From Christensenella sp. UBA1252 (lineage in GTDB: Bacteria > Bacillota > Clostridia > Christensenellales > CAG-1252), in assembly GCA_002308575.1 (NCBI GenBank), contig DBVY01000060.1:1-29817 (forward strand): a stretch of 29,817 nucleotides of DNA, in the 5' to 3' direction. Positions 10,601-17,000 of the stretch are shown here, piece by piece (the stretch's first letter is position 1; each line of letters opens with the position of its first letter). Below the pieces are notes generated by a model, which searched no databases, was not told the DNA's origin, and saw only the letters and a program-made list of their open reading frames with translations. Position numbers and translations under genes: made by a program.

Positions 10601-10896
10601 AGCCGCAAGCCCAAAACGAAGTCCAAAACCCGAAGCCTTCTTTGGAAGAAAGGATCCGCAATAACAACGGCCGCGTAGAGATCAACCTCGACGAAGAAGA
10701 CGATCCGATCGTCGAAGACGAAAAAGAGGACGAGAAGATCATCGAAAACAAGGCGGAAGTCAAAGAGGAAGAGAAACTCGAAGACGGTGTCGAACGCATG
10801 AATGTCGATCTCGACGAAGAAGAACCGGAAATGAATAACGACATTTTGAACTTCGCGGAACAAAAAGCCTTGGAAAAGGATTCGCTCAAAAAGTAA
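1828..10896 (+). CDS. Giant 3022-residue triple-repeat charged protein, function unknown
   Basis: The ATG start has a good AAGGAG six bases upstream (1816-1821). The protein is about 3022 residues, very rich in Lys, Glu, Asp and Ala, with almost no Cys and no signal peptide or membrane helix, so a cytoplasmic location is likely. It consists of three diverged copies of a module of about 1000 residues, roughly 1-945, 946-1970 and 1971-3022. Markers recurring in each copy are SEDTKNKMKEVFEKLEAYGY (358-377) and its equivalents from about 1292 and 2302; a block of the type GNxDVxR...FPPExR...LNxLY...DEFLxxP; and LDRFLLVEDP / VDRLLFVSEP / LDRYLMVKEP. Each copy ends with a helical, coiled-coil-prone part. 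The last 120 residues are Gln/Asn-rich, then strongly acidic, and close with EMNNDILNF shortly before the end. The preceding gene is a paralogue of the third copy. No enzyme motif is visible; a filament, scaffold or other large structural role is inference. Expression appears monocistronic, since terminators lie on both sides. Confidence 0.9.
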   Translation: MGKLLKPGEKLTKQNFVEIFDRYRAEVKAPIQKEGKTEYQIAQEKVKKEAAAKEYNALLVDTFALLSKEKKQELYSKLDQATRQTSESRAKGNIRAELEDNGKYPPAVIFDKVKEQLNAAKSYDKSVDILRPFLSKEELAQLENYPHPARPMMMLDNIGADNFKYKFLGAIGRAETGDKARELAAPFMQDQLKDRKYNEYEINAFRIDEVKDDFFRIVAESLDEKQIEKIQADAEKYTDITEKDWEEVGKHPLAEKTNAMIEKINADKTLSPEEKEQAVRMINKIDKDTITTETTHINALNDNRKEIEEALSRDARKTGDALLGEQGIDPHPLNPDETLREGKAEDYNKLKSMEMQFSEDTKNKMKEVFEKLEAYGYAPQGVQQEEGEKQYALSAYGDTMKLYQDALEKQDVKKSVELAKELDKHNKQIHDLVDTVNQFFPSNEGDMYPGNVDVLRNDAMPQDLRKDVKGVSKLNALYAIYGFIKEADVTVDEFLERPMEHIREPYSEALTNNQPMEAIKGEAGADAIYNLTRKDPNLNKQLSAFGMPRIAEGLATLETDPQMKANNYATSFAFTDTIHFPYQHIITDKNALDAANKETLDRFLLVEDPQVDDRLLSGSYFDPEAGKKVQTKGFDEVEYLANTKEDPSEFYARLKQNVVDYMALGDMRPEGEEGLSNTDMVRLAQKAAAKFLIVNGPVASKYQNQEEREYEEEAIRDLTAFIKNGKREVGKWIDEAYLHPTNPNRPVLEEKAERLMNSFDCNNPYANTVKDFIDQYNEVKNQEGNNEPYAQEERGKKTIEEKKAFLTQCFRDGDVPQSFYQARMKQLEKGDVNAELPPFFETDALREKADYIKDTYGEEALGELSAADQDRLYDQYISRAKEEKRIFLAKNYMAENKLVQQGQFFTMDEMEKLHPTANIEAHEAEKERIAEEEAAKLAKKEHEKQLPHEVRIKLVRDGERLNKHTFPEQMSRFIESVPNDVEKKEGETELQMTHRKEVLQEDRLRRSAFVGKINSMLTPAQKEKLARYAPIKGQKGMNRIIFRRMADMIKESSRYYEKSSEEMSIGNGPRKTQLAEELKQINDTVGRLDPSKVSLEEAKQICSAYLTPEQLNDPRFSPANVMNATFFIENHEYCGKELANMLTQEQLNELNQTVENYVAPWNRTHEEMGVKVFTAQTEQAKAQIDQMTTLNGQPLTFEQKEAMKADLDAANDFLRDPKGEDPESAYFSLNTDYEHAVLHDGQKNGATKMAEEGLDKDAVEQVANPDTGTLDNVVAKGKEAEQKKWEEQEFKYSPETKKAIKHVFSKMKEYGYGGQGIIGEADIKEYGLSKIARKIDAYRAATRSGDPIKMANASKEMMEEKARLDEMLGYVKENFPTDRHLDNFAKAGNIDVVRNGNFPPEYRYDDATITHFNSLFIVMNFAEANGIDPDEFLEHPAKYMGEYYLDKGNKSLNNVLKDKTGGEALFEIAKRQDFIPRAGYGSARAMEAYYFLDKDPEIRAHNHGLGDYIEKLTVQAADADINRRAAGRKQGHVDRLLFVSEPTNPATILGIPLYNSKTLSYDQPGEFNELDYLQNNGKSVGEMKELLDKNIKEYLIREATERTVHGDKLTAIDDNGFLEIAQKAASKILMAKHMEKDDPAYEQLKGLLTNGQQYVNDLLAVEKNKVAQEEKLLENAKIGLADVNKMIEDKRAAAEKAGQRIDENDPEMQMLAEIKEQRTREIAEHQAYLDANGAYKKISPNMQEKSNERKYVSTLETLERAINDYGSQKRPAGVDLKPDDDFNRSIVNAQKELASIDSRIDARLNEIVNSGAVGTINKDDQIQILGKMKEDKIAEIAERKAEYIEKLDRDVQAGRIPASYRDVRVKQVNDPNYKFNDLPALFPKPDVMNKNQYIDFLKNDKRQDLTGYDDADKDALYEVYVAEQNAKRNKEIEEFAIKKNAEALGFASNKPEAPAAEPVPEAQAEREEVQNDYSGKWFEPGTEVDHQMLIDKVNAIEDRFAQPINDENWLKNREEYEARGYERVRLGVLFEESWKTLPTAGKENVFEALNDETKSAINKEVIDSYVAKLGAKGKSAEVKALGDTIRAGKDTLTLAEVEQMTAGVLTDEEKADPALKPYNHVKFEHISEKNPQAWTPLLHSVPENELQSVALKADAKRALMEKPLDEVKVKKYGAEVDSLKGVLDNMQFYNGQPLNEQTRAEIKGKLDRAQDMLSGLTREYESALGDVRIGREERVYGMNRSREVVADRKLGEEGIEIKSDSFGTRRLAAVEKVNIEGQGTVDVVKPEGAEQLAHLKEKKFEIRPETKQTIKDIFAKFDEYGYDQSIFEPEEGTKVYALHRYNAAAKEFKKNISSNDPVEKLKAIESADKMKVEYDRVKELAKQAGDLFGVEEGGFYPGNLDVEREDLFPPEFRKDLGGISALNGLYVMYRTLKEKNLGVDEFLDDPRKYVHTEAEKVIEKLDINHSIKGKSGVEAMMEICKPSYVIDPISGLALGRTIETVAKMEKDPALRENNIATEYAHTMSDDYALNATAQREDVTRTAAGHLDRYLMVKEPQEDASLSGAVTIDYKTMTLIPAREFDEVEYLVNANEDPKEYADRVLGQGLDFLVKMHEEKDRKDSKVSSDVEREHAVRAMQLAAIKFLGSRPDINKKSEAYKTLSGLAEKGPAFVKEKLNEKVAAGVYDVDVSEIGLDDMKNVAPKKSLEEFKKSEKMKTFGDDVRLADKNANRNLKDLQAALTRAQTARDRANNDVARQQADQQVREAQARLNEAVNQRKTQLMEDFRAGRITEEYLNKRNEQLDNGKFNDKVPKMFEADELLSKNDYLSKKYPNDYRNFSKEEKNELYQRYVDNAKREKDHFIGKKYLEDQKIITKSQPKTKAEREAAENVRLQKIEAVMRKEQPNANARQNNAPQMQQEAPQVQQNEPQAQNEVQNPKPSLEERIRNNNGRVEINLDEEDDPIVEDEKEDEKIIENKAEVKEEEKLEDGVERMNVDLDEEEPEMNNDILNFAEQKALEKDSLKK
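4666..7737 (+). repeat. Protein-level repeat copy 2 of the giant gene
   Basis: Second copy, residues about 946-1970. It opens with IKLVRDGERLNKHTFPEQM, which parallels the opening of copy 1, and has the MKEYGYGG marker near 1307, the GNIDVVRNGNFPPEYR block and VDRLLFVSEP. It holds a longer coiled-coil insertion towards its end (from about residue 1650) than copy 1, which makes it about 70-80 residues longer. Confidence 0.7.
7738..10896 (+). repeat. Protein-level repeat copy 3 of the giant gene, closest to the upstream paralogue
   Basis: Third copy, residues about 1971-3022. It opens with SGKWFEPGTEVDHQMLIDKV and has the FDEYGYDQS marker, the GNLDVEREDLFPPEFR block and LDRYLMVKEPQEDASLSG. From base 9373 onward it aligns almost without gaps to bases 1-1482, so the upstream gene and this copy share a more recent ancestor than the three internal copies do. 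The copy carries the C-terminal acidic tail. Confidence 0.7.
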
Positions 10897-10916
10897 AAAG
10901 TAAACAAATTGAAAAG

Positions 10917-10952
10917 GAAGCCGTCAAGCCGTTTGACGGCTTCTTTTCGTTT
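10917..10952 (+). terminator. Intrinsic terminator after the giant gene
   Basis: A perfect 11-base stem, gaagccgtcaa (10917-10927) with ttgacggcttc (10933-10943), has a 5-base loop and is followed by a T-rich tail. It lies 20 bases after the stop codon and ends the giant-gene transcript. Confidence 0.9.
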
Positions 10953-11000
10953 CCGTTCCTTTCTGACTTTCTTACATTTCTCGCAGTTCACGCGAATGGT

Positions 11001-11028
11001 TTGCTTTTTCGAGGGTCTGTGATATAAT
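11001..11028 (+). promoter_or_regulatory. Sigma-A promoter of the GNAT-GH31 operon
   Basis: TTGCTT (11001-11006) and a consensus TATAAT (11023-11028) are separated by 16 bases. Transcription would start near 11035, leaving a leader of only about 15 bases before the ATG at 11050. Confidence 0.75.
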
Positions 11029-11049
11029 AGGGGCGAATTGAGAGGGATT

Positions 11050-11499
11050 ATGGATATTCGAGCGATCAGAGCAACGGAAACATGGCAACAAGCGGGCGCG
11101 TATTACGTCCGTATTCAGGGAATGGCGCGGCAACACGGCATCTCGCTTCGCCGCGAATTTGACGAACATGACACGCCGCAAACGAAATATATCGTTTTGA
11201 CGGACGGTGATTTCCCCGTCGCGACTTGCCGCTTGTATCCGATCGACGATAAGGCGGCGATGATCGGCAGAGTCGTCGTGCTCCCCGAATACCGCGGGCA
11301 AGGTCTCGGATCGCGCGTTATGAAGGAAGCGGAAAACTGGCTTTCGGAACTCGGATTTGCCCGGGCGGTCGTGGAAAGCCGCGACGTGGCGGTCGGGTTT
11401 TATCAAAATCTCGGCTATGCGGTTACGGATACAAAGGTCATTCACGGCGACACATTCGATTGCGTGCGCATGGAAAAGGATCTGCCCAAAAACGCATAA
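11050..11499 (+). CDS. GNAT-family N-acetyltransferase
   Basis: This 149-residue protein fits a single GNAT domain, which transfers an acetyl group from acetyl-CoA to an amine. The acetyl-CoA binding motif A is clear: VVLPEYRGQGLGSRVMKEAE, with RGQGLG at residues 82-87. It follows the strand CRLYPID and precedes the C-terminal block VGFYQNLGYAV, typical of the fold. The general layout resembles the ElaA/YjcF-like branch, but the substrate cannot be read from sequence. I chose the ATG at 11050 because GAGAGGG sits just upstream; an in-frame TTG at 11038 would leave no room for a ribosome binding site between it and the promoter. The GH31 gene follows after 32 bases, so they are probably co-transcribed. 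No functional link to sugar metabolism is evident. Confidence 0.85.
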   Translation: MDIRAIRATETWQQAGAYYVRIQGMARQHGISLRREFDEHDTPQTKYIVLTDGDFPVATCRLYPIDDKAAMIGRVVVLPEYRGQGLGSRVMKEAENWLSELGFARAVVESRDVAVGFYQNLGYAVTDTKVIHGDTFDCVRMEKDLPKNA

Positions 11500-11531
11500 A
11501 TCGGAAACGCAACAAGACAAAGGAGAACGAA

Positions 11532-13856
11532 ATGAAAAAAACGCTGAAAATCCATCCGGACGCGTTATACGACTCGGAGTACGAAGAGGCTTTTCTCGAA
11601 ACGGACGAATTCAAATCGCCTGACCTGCAATTGAAAGGTGAGTATAAGCACGAAAAAGGCGTGATCGTCATAACGACGTCGGGGCGCGAGATCGTCCTCG
11701 AAAACTGTTTCGAAAACACCCTGCGACTGCGCATCACGAAGCCGGGCGAATGCCTCGGAAAGACGGTGACCGAGCGTTTGGGATTGATCCGAACGGATTT
11801 CAAAGCGTTTCCTTATTCCTACGAACTTAAAGACGGCGTCATCACCTTTTCGAATGCGCGGCTGACCCTCGTCTTCGATATGAACACGAACGAATTTTCC
11901 TTCAAAACCGCCGAAGGGAAGACGTTGATAAAGACCAAAAACGGCGGCGCAAGGTTCTCCGAAGCGCCCGCGGACTATTCGGGCATCAGGAGTTACACCG
12001 AATTCGAGCGCCTCGGCGGCGAACGTTATTCGGGTTTCGGCGCGCGTATTTACAAGGTTGACAGAACGGGCGAATCTGCGGATATCTTCGCGGAAAAGGG
12101 CGGTGCGAAGGTCGGCGATTACGGCGGCTTCCCGATGCCGTATTTTATCAGCTCGGCGGGGTACGGTCTGTTCTTCAATAATCCGTGGCCGCACGTCTAT
12201 TTCGATATGGCGAAGACGAATCCGAACGAATGGTTTTTCACAGCGCCCGGCGGCGATTACGACCTGTTCGTTTTTTGCGGAAACACGTCCGAGATCACAA
12301 AAAGTTTTGCGAAGATCGTCGGCACGAACCAATTTCCGAAGAAGTGGCTGATGGGGTATTGGTGTAGCAGTTTGAGCTTCGAAAGGGCGCAAGGCGCGAT
12401 CGACGATATGGGCAGGATGCGCCGCGAAGGGTATCCCTGCGAAGCGATCGTGATCGACGGCCCGTGGCGCGGCGGCGTCAACTTCATCCGCGACTACGCG
12501 AGCGGATGGGGGTATCCCTCGGACGATTATAATTGGCATCCCGATTTCGGTGACGGCGTCGGCATGATTAAAAAACTCGAAAAAGAGAATATCAAAACCG
12601 TCTTGCATATCAATTCCTGCGCGTTCAAACCCGCGACCGCCGTTCCCGCGATCGCGCAAGGACTTTTGCGCCAAGTAAAAACCGAAACCGTGCCCGACGT
12701 TGCGACCGAGCGCGGCATCGAATACTACAAAACCTTTTTGGTGCCGAGGATCAAGGACGGCGTTACGCAATGGTGGACGGATCACTCCGACCGCGTCAGC
12801 GGAGAGATCCTGCCGGGCATTCCGTCGAGGAACCTGTTCGGCCCTCTTTGGAATCGGGCGATCTCCGACATTATGGCGGAAAACGGCGTCAAAAACCATA
12901 TGTCGCTGTCCAGAGGCGGCGGGATCGGAAGCCAAAGATACGCGCTTCCGTGGGCGGGCGATACCCAGTTCGGAATTCACCGCTTTAAGGAAGATATTTG
13001 GTATATCATAAACGCGGGTATGGCGGGCTTTACGCTCTGCGGTTACGATCTCGGCGGCTTTATGCGCGGGAGCGTAACCGATCTTACGCCCGACGAAATG
13101 CAATTCGACGTCGACAACATCGCGCGCCGCGTTTGCCAAAGCATGATCTTCTGTCCGATGCCGAGAATGCATAACGGCGAGAATTCTTCGGCGAAATGGC
13201 CTTGGAATTGCCCCGAGGAAACGAGAGAACTTTATCGTGATTGTTTATCTTTCCGCTATCGGTTTATCCCGACCGTTTATTCCTACGCGATCCACGGCTC
13301 AAAGACGGGCGAGCCGATCATTCGCCCCTTGTTTTACGATCATATGGAGCAGGAGAAGCTTTACGAGATCGACGACGAATTTTATCTCGGAGAGCACCTC
13401 TTGGTAGCGCCCGTGACCGAAGCGGGCGCCTTGAAACGCGAGGTCTATTTGCCCGAGGGAACGTGGGTAAATCTTTGGACGAAACAGCGCTTCGACGGTG
13501 ATCAAACGATCGTTTGCGACGCGCCGAAATTTAAGAAGGAAGGACTTCCGATGTTCGTAAAAGTCGGCGGCGGCGTTGCCTATCAACCCGACTGCCAAAG
13601 CCTCTATGACCGCGTGCCCGAAGCGCTCCGCGTCGAGCTTTACGCCGATTTGTCCGCCTCTCTCGTCCTGAACGAAGGGGAGGGGATCACGAACGCGTTC
13701 TCCGCAAAAAAGGTCGGCGACGGTTTCGAAGTGATCGCCGAGAATAGCAGCGGCGTAGACCGCGCCTACACGATCGCCGTCTACGCGAACGGCAAAGAAT
13801 TCTCCGCGGCGTTTACGATCCGCGCAGGGGAAACGAAAACGGCAAAGGCGGAGTAA
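11532..13856 (+). CDS. Glycoside hydrolase family 31 (alpha-glucosidase / alpha-xylosidase type)
   Basis: This 774-residue enzyme starts at an ATG with AAGGAG correctly spaced. It lacks a signal peptide and should act on imported oligosaccharides in the cytoplasm. The N-terminal third is the beta-sandwich seen in GH31 enzymes. The (beta/alpha)8 barrel starts near FPKKWLMGYWCSS. Family landmarks are the strand EAIVIDGPW, the block GVTQWWTDHSDR with Asp417 as likely nucleophile, and SRGGGIGSQRYALPWAGD with Asp477 as likely acid/base. The C-terminal beta domains follow, with the usual LLVAPV and VYLPEGTWVNLWT motifs. The nucleophile context (WWTDHSD) differs from the common KTDFGE or DMNEP forms, so the exact specificity (glucoside, xyloside, galactoside or sulfoquinovoside) is open. 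It lies in an operon behind the acetyltransferase, ended by a strong terminator, and next to a GH38 mannosidase gene. Confidence 0.92.
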   Translation: MKKTLKIHPDALYDSEYEEAFLETDEFKSPDLQLKGEYKHEKGVIVITTSGREIVLENCFENTLRLRITKPGECLGKTVTERLGLIRTDFKAFPYSYELKDGVITFSNARLTLVFDMNTNEFSFKTAEGKTLIKTKNGGARFSEAPADYSGIRSYTEFERLGGERYSGFGARIYKVDRTGESADIFAEKGGAKVGDYGGFPMPYFISSAGYGLFFNNPWPHVYFDMAKTNPNEWFFTAPGGDYDLFVFCGNTSEITKSFAKIVGTNQFPKKWLMGYWCSSLSFERAQGAIDDMGRMRREGYPCEAIVIDGPWRGGVNFIRDYASGWGYPSDDYNWHPDFGDGVGMIKKLEKENIKTVLHINSCAFKPATAVPAIAQGLLRQVKTETVPDVATERGIEYYKTFLVPRIKDGVTQWWTDHSDRVSGEILPGIPSRNLFGPLWNRAISDIMAENGVKNHMSLSRGGGIGSQRYALPWAGDTQFGIHRFKEDIWYIINAGMAGFTLCGYDLGGFMRGSVTDLTPDEMQFDVDNIARRVCQSMIFCPMPRMHNGENSSAKWPWNCPEETRELYRDCLSFRYRFIPTVYSYAIHGSKTGEPIIRPLFYDHMEQEKLYEIDDEFYLGEHLLVAPVTEAGALKREVYLPEGTWVNLWTKQRFDGDQTIVCDAPKFKKEGLPMFVKVGGGVAYQPDCQSLYDRVPEALRVELYADLSASLVLNEGEGITNAFSAKKVGDGFEVIAENSSGVDRAYTIAVYANGKEFSAAFTIRAGETKTAKAE

Positions 13857-13879
13857 AAGGCTTCAGCTTTATCCAATCG

Positions 13880-13912
13880 CACGCGACCTCGTTTATGGGT
13901 CGCGTGTTTTTT
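13880..13912 (+). terminator. Intrinsic terminator after GH31
   Basis: The arms cacgcgacc (13880-13888) and ggtcgcgtg (13898-13906) form a perfect 9-base stem with a 9-base loop, followed by six T. It is 24 bases after the GH31 stop codon. Confidence 0.92.
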
Positions 13913-13933
13913 ATATCGCGCAACGCGTTTTAA

Positions 13934-13962
13934 TTGACACGATTTGCCGCGCAAGGTATACT
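13934..13962 (+). promoter_or_regulatory. Sigma-A promoter of the GH38 operon
   Basis: A consensus TTGACA (13934-13939) is 17 bases from TATACT (13957-13962). The expected transcription start is near 13969, exactly where the structured leader begins. Confidence 0.9.
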
Positions 13963-13968
13963 AATTAG

Positions 13969-14018
13969 CGATAAAAAGTTTGACATAGTCAAACGGCGAA
14001 ACGCCGCCTTTTTTATCG
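13969..14018 (+). promoter_or_regulatory. Structured 50-base leader (three-way junction) before GH38
   Basis: Three stems pack with almost no unpaired bases. The closing stem is cgataaaaag (13969-13978) with cttttttatcg (14008-14018), one bulged T. The second hairpin is tttgac-ata-gtcaaa (13979-13993), perfect. The third hairpin is cggcg-aaa-cgccg (13994-14006). The closing stem ends at the ribosome binding site CGGAGG (14017-14022), so it could mask it. The third hairpin plus the six T at 14009-14014 could instead act as an attenuator. In DNA, the second hairpin is also a perfect palindrome just after the transcription start and could be a repressor operator. It matches no riboswitch class that I recognise. 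The pairing is seen; the role is inference. Confidence 0.6.
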
Positions 14019-14029
14019 GAGGATTACAG

Positions 14030-17000
14030 ATGAAACCGGAAAACGCGCATTTTAAACCGCTCGATTATTACCGCGAAAACGAGTGCAAGACCCTCGAAGA
14101 CGTTTTGGATTTCGGCAGGTGTTTGGAAGACGCCGCATTCCCCGTTCTGACTCGCTTTTACGGCTGGGAAGGAAGCGAGGAAGAAGCGCTCCCCACGGTT
14201 GAAAAGATCAAAAAGTGCCCCGTTTTCGATCCGACCGCAAAGGGCGAGAACAACATCAAAACGGGTTGGATGGCGGCGGAACTTGCGCTTCCGTACATCG
14301 CGAAGTTTTTCGACCCGAAGCAATTCGGCAATTACGGTTTTACTTACTACACCGAACTGGATCTCGATATCTATGCGGACGATCACGCGGTCGCTCTGTA
14401 TTCCTATATGGGCGGGCAGTTCGACCTCGGCTGCGCGCCTGACGGCAAACCGCATTACGTCTTTTTACGGATCGACAGCCCGAACAAAAACCCGATCAAG
14501 GACGTCGTTTCCCGCTACTGTTTGAAAGGTTTGAAAGAGGCGAACGAGGCGATCGCGAACCTTGCGAGATCGCTTCGCGCGGGGTGCCATCTTTTGTCCA
14601 CGTCCAATCGCCGCGAAAACCTGTACGTGCAGGGCGACGTTCCGATCAACAAAGCCAAGATCACGGACGAGGAAAGGAAAGCGCTTTCGGCGTGCCTCGT
14701 CAAAACCGCGAATTTCGTGATTTCAGCCCTTCGCGACGACACGATCCTTACGAAGATCTCCGCCGCGCTTGCGATGCTGAAACCCGTTGCGGATTATTCC
14801 AAAAAGTTTACGATTTACTTTATGGGGCATTCCCATATTGACCTTGCTTGGAAGTGGAGATATCCCGAAACGATCGAGTGCATGAAGGGAACGTTTGAAA
14901 CTCAGCTCGGTTTGATGGAGCGCGAACCCACGTACGTCTATTGCGAAACGTCCGCGGTCTTGTGGCGGGATATGAAGGAAAAGTATCCCGAATTTTGGGA
15001 GAAGATCCGCGCCGCGGCAAACAGAGGACAGTTTGAGCCGCAGGGCGGAATGTGGTGCGAAACGGACGGGCAATGCGTCGGCGAGGAAAGCTGGTTTCGG
15101 CAGATCGAATTCGGGCAGAAAACCGCGCGGGAAATCTTCAATAAGCAAGCGACCTGCGCCGTCAATATCGACGCGTTCGGGTTCAACGCGGGGCTTCCGA
15201 AGATCTTGAAAAACGCGGGGCTCAACTATTTCGTGACCCAAAAACTCCGCTATAACGAATACAATCTTTTCCCGTATATCCATTTTTGGTGGGAAGGGGA
15301 CGACGGCAGCAAGATCTTGACCTTGCACGAATATCCCGGTCACTCCAACCATATCGAGTACGATGAACTCGCGAAGACCGTCCGCGTCCATCACATGACG
15401 GACGGGTTCTATCATATCCCCCTTCTTTGGGGCTACGGCAACCACGGCGGCGGTCCGCAACCCGTTATGATGGACAGGCTCGACGAGCTCAAAAAGCAAA
15501 CGGTTTTCCCGAACATCAAGTTCTGCGGTATGACCGAATGGTATAAAATTTTGACGAGCACCGAGGATCTTTCCACGTTGCCGACCGTCAAAGGCGAACT
15601 CTTCTTGGAAACGCATCAAAAGACCTTTACCGTGCAGGCGAAGACCAAAGAACTGAACCGCGCTTGCGAACGCGAACTCTTGAACGCGGAGAGCTTACAG
15701 GCGGCGACGGGGAATTATCGCGACCTGACGAAGGCTTGGGAAAAAGAGCTGTTCGGTCAATTCCACGACATCCTCGCAGGAACTTCGATGCTCAAAGTGT
15801 ATCTCGATATGTACGAAGAGTACGATCAAGCGTTTAGGGTCATTGCCGATTCGAACCGCGATGTAGCGGAAAAAGCGCTCGGCACGGGAAGCGAAACCTA
15901 CGTCTTCAATCCGCTTTCGGTGACGGCATCCGAACCCGTCGTGATCGACGAAGCGCCCGCAAACGACGCGGGCTATTTGGCGGACGAAAACGGCAAGAAA
16001 TACGCCTATCAAAGGACATTCGATAACAAAACCGCGGTATATCTCGATGGGCTCAAACCCTATTCGTTTACGAAGCTTTCGTTGGCGGAAGGCGCGCCCG
16101 CGAGCGCGATCTCCGTTTGCGGAACGGAAATCGATAACGGCGTGATCAAGGTGGTTTTCGACCCCGAAAAGGGCGCGATCAAATCCCTCGTTTTCGACGG
16201 AAAGGAATTCAGCGGCGAGCAGATCGGCAATTTCAAGGTGTTGGAAGACACGAGAAGCCGCGATTACGATTCTTGGAACTTCGGCTTTACGGGCAAGGAC
16301 TGGGATATGAAATGCTTCGACTTCGAAGTGGTCGAGCAAGGCCCGATCCGCGTCGTCGTGCGCGCGAAATACTCGTTTGGTATTTGGACGGAAAAGAAGC
16401 CCTATTTCGGAACCTATCTGTGGCATACGCCCGCGGTCGATTACCCGACGAGCTTTTTGACGCAGGACTTTATCTTTTACGCGAACGATCCGATGATCCG
16501 TTCGGTGCTTCACGCTGATTGGTGGGAGAATGGCAAGGACTTAAAACTCTCGGCGGAAACGAACGTTAAGAACCCGCGCGCATTCTATAAAGTTCCTTTC
16601 GGGAAACTCGAGCGCCCCGTGAAACGAGAAACTTCTTACGAAAAAGCGAGATTCGAAGTTCCCGCGATCACTTACGGCGATCTTGTGGGAGAGGACGGCT
16701 ATTCGTTTGCGCTTTTGAACCGTTCCAAGCACGGCTACGACGCTTTGGACAGCAGAATTCGTTTGACGCTGTTGACTTCGCCGACCGGCGCGGACGTGGC
16801 GAAAGTGCCCGACGCAACCGCGGATAGAGGCAAGCACACGATCGAGGTCGCGTTCTTGCCGCATAAAAACGATTTCGATCTCGACCGCGCCGCGATGCGT
16901 TTCGAGAGAGGCGTTATGGTCTTAAAGGGAAGCGACGCGCCGAACGTGGCGCTTGGAAAATCGCTTTTGGAAACTTCGGACGACGCGCAAACGATCACGA

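Noticed and set aside
11038..11049. TTG start for the GNAT gene
   Set aside because: It would start almost at the predicted transcription start without a ribosome binding site; GAGAGGG sits just before the ATG at 11050.
13980..13985. A second TTGACA in the GH38 leader as another -35 box
   Set aside because: No -10 box at a proper distance; the hexamer is part of the tttgac-ata-gtcaaa palindrome.
13934..14029. N-terminal extension of the GH38 frame
   Set aside because: The extra codons coincide with the -35 box, the -10 box and the hairpins; the ATG at 14030 has a ribosome binding site.
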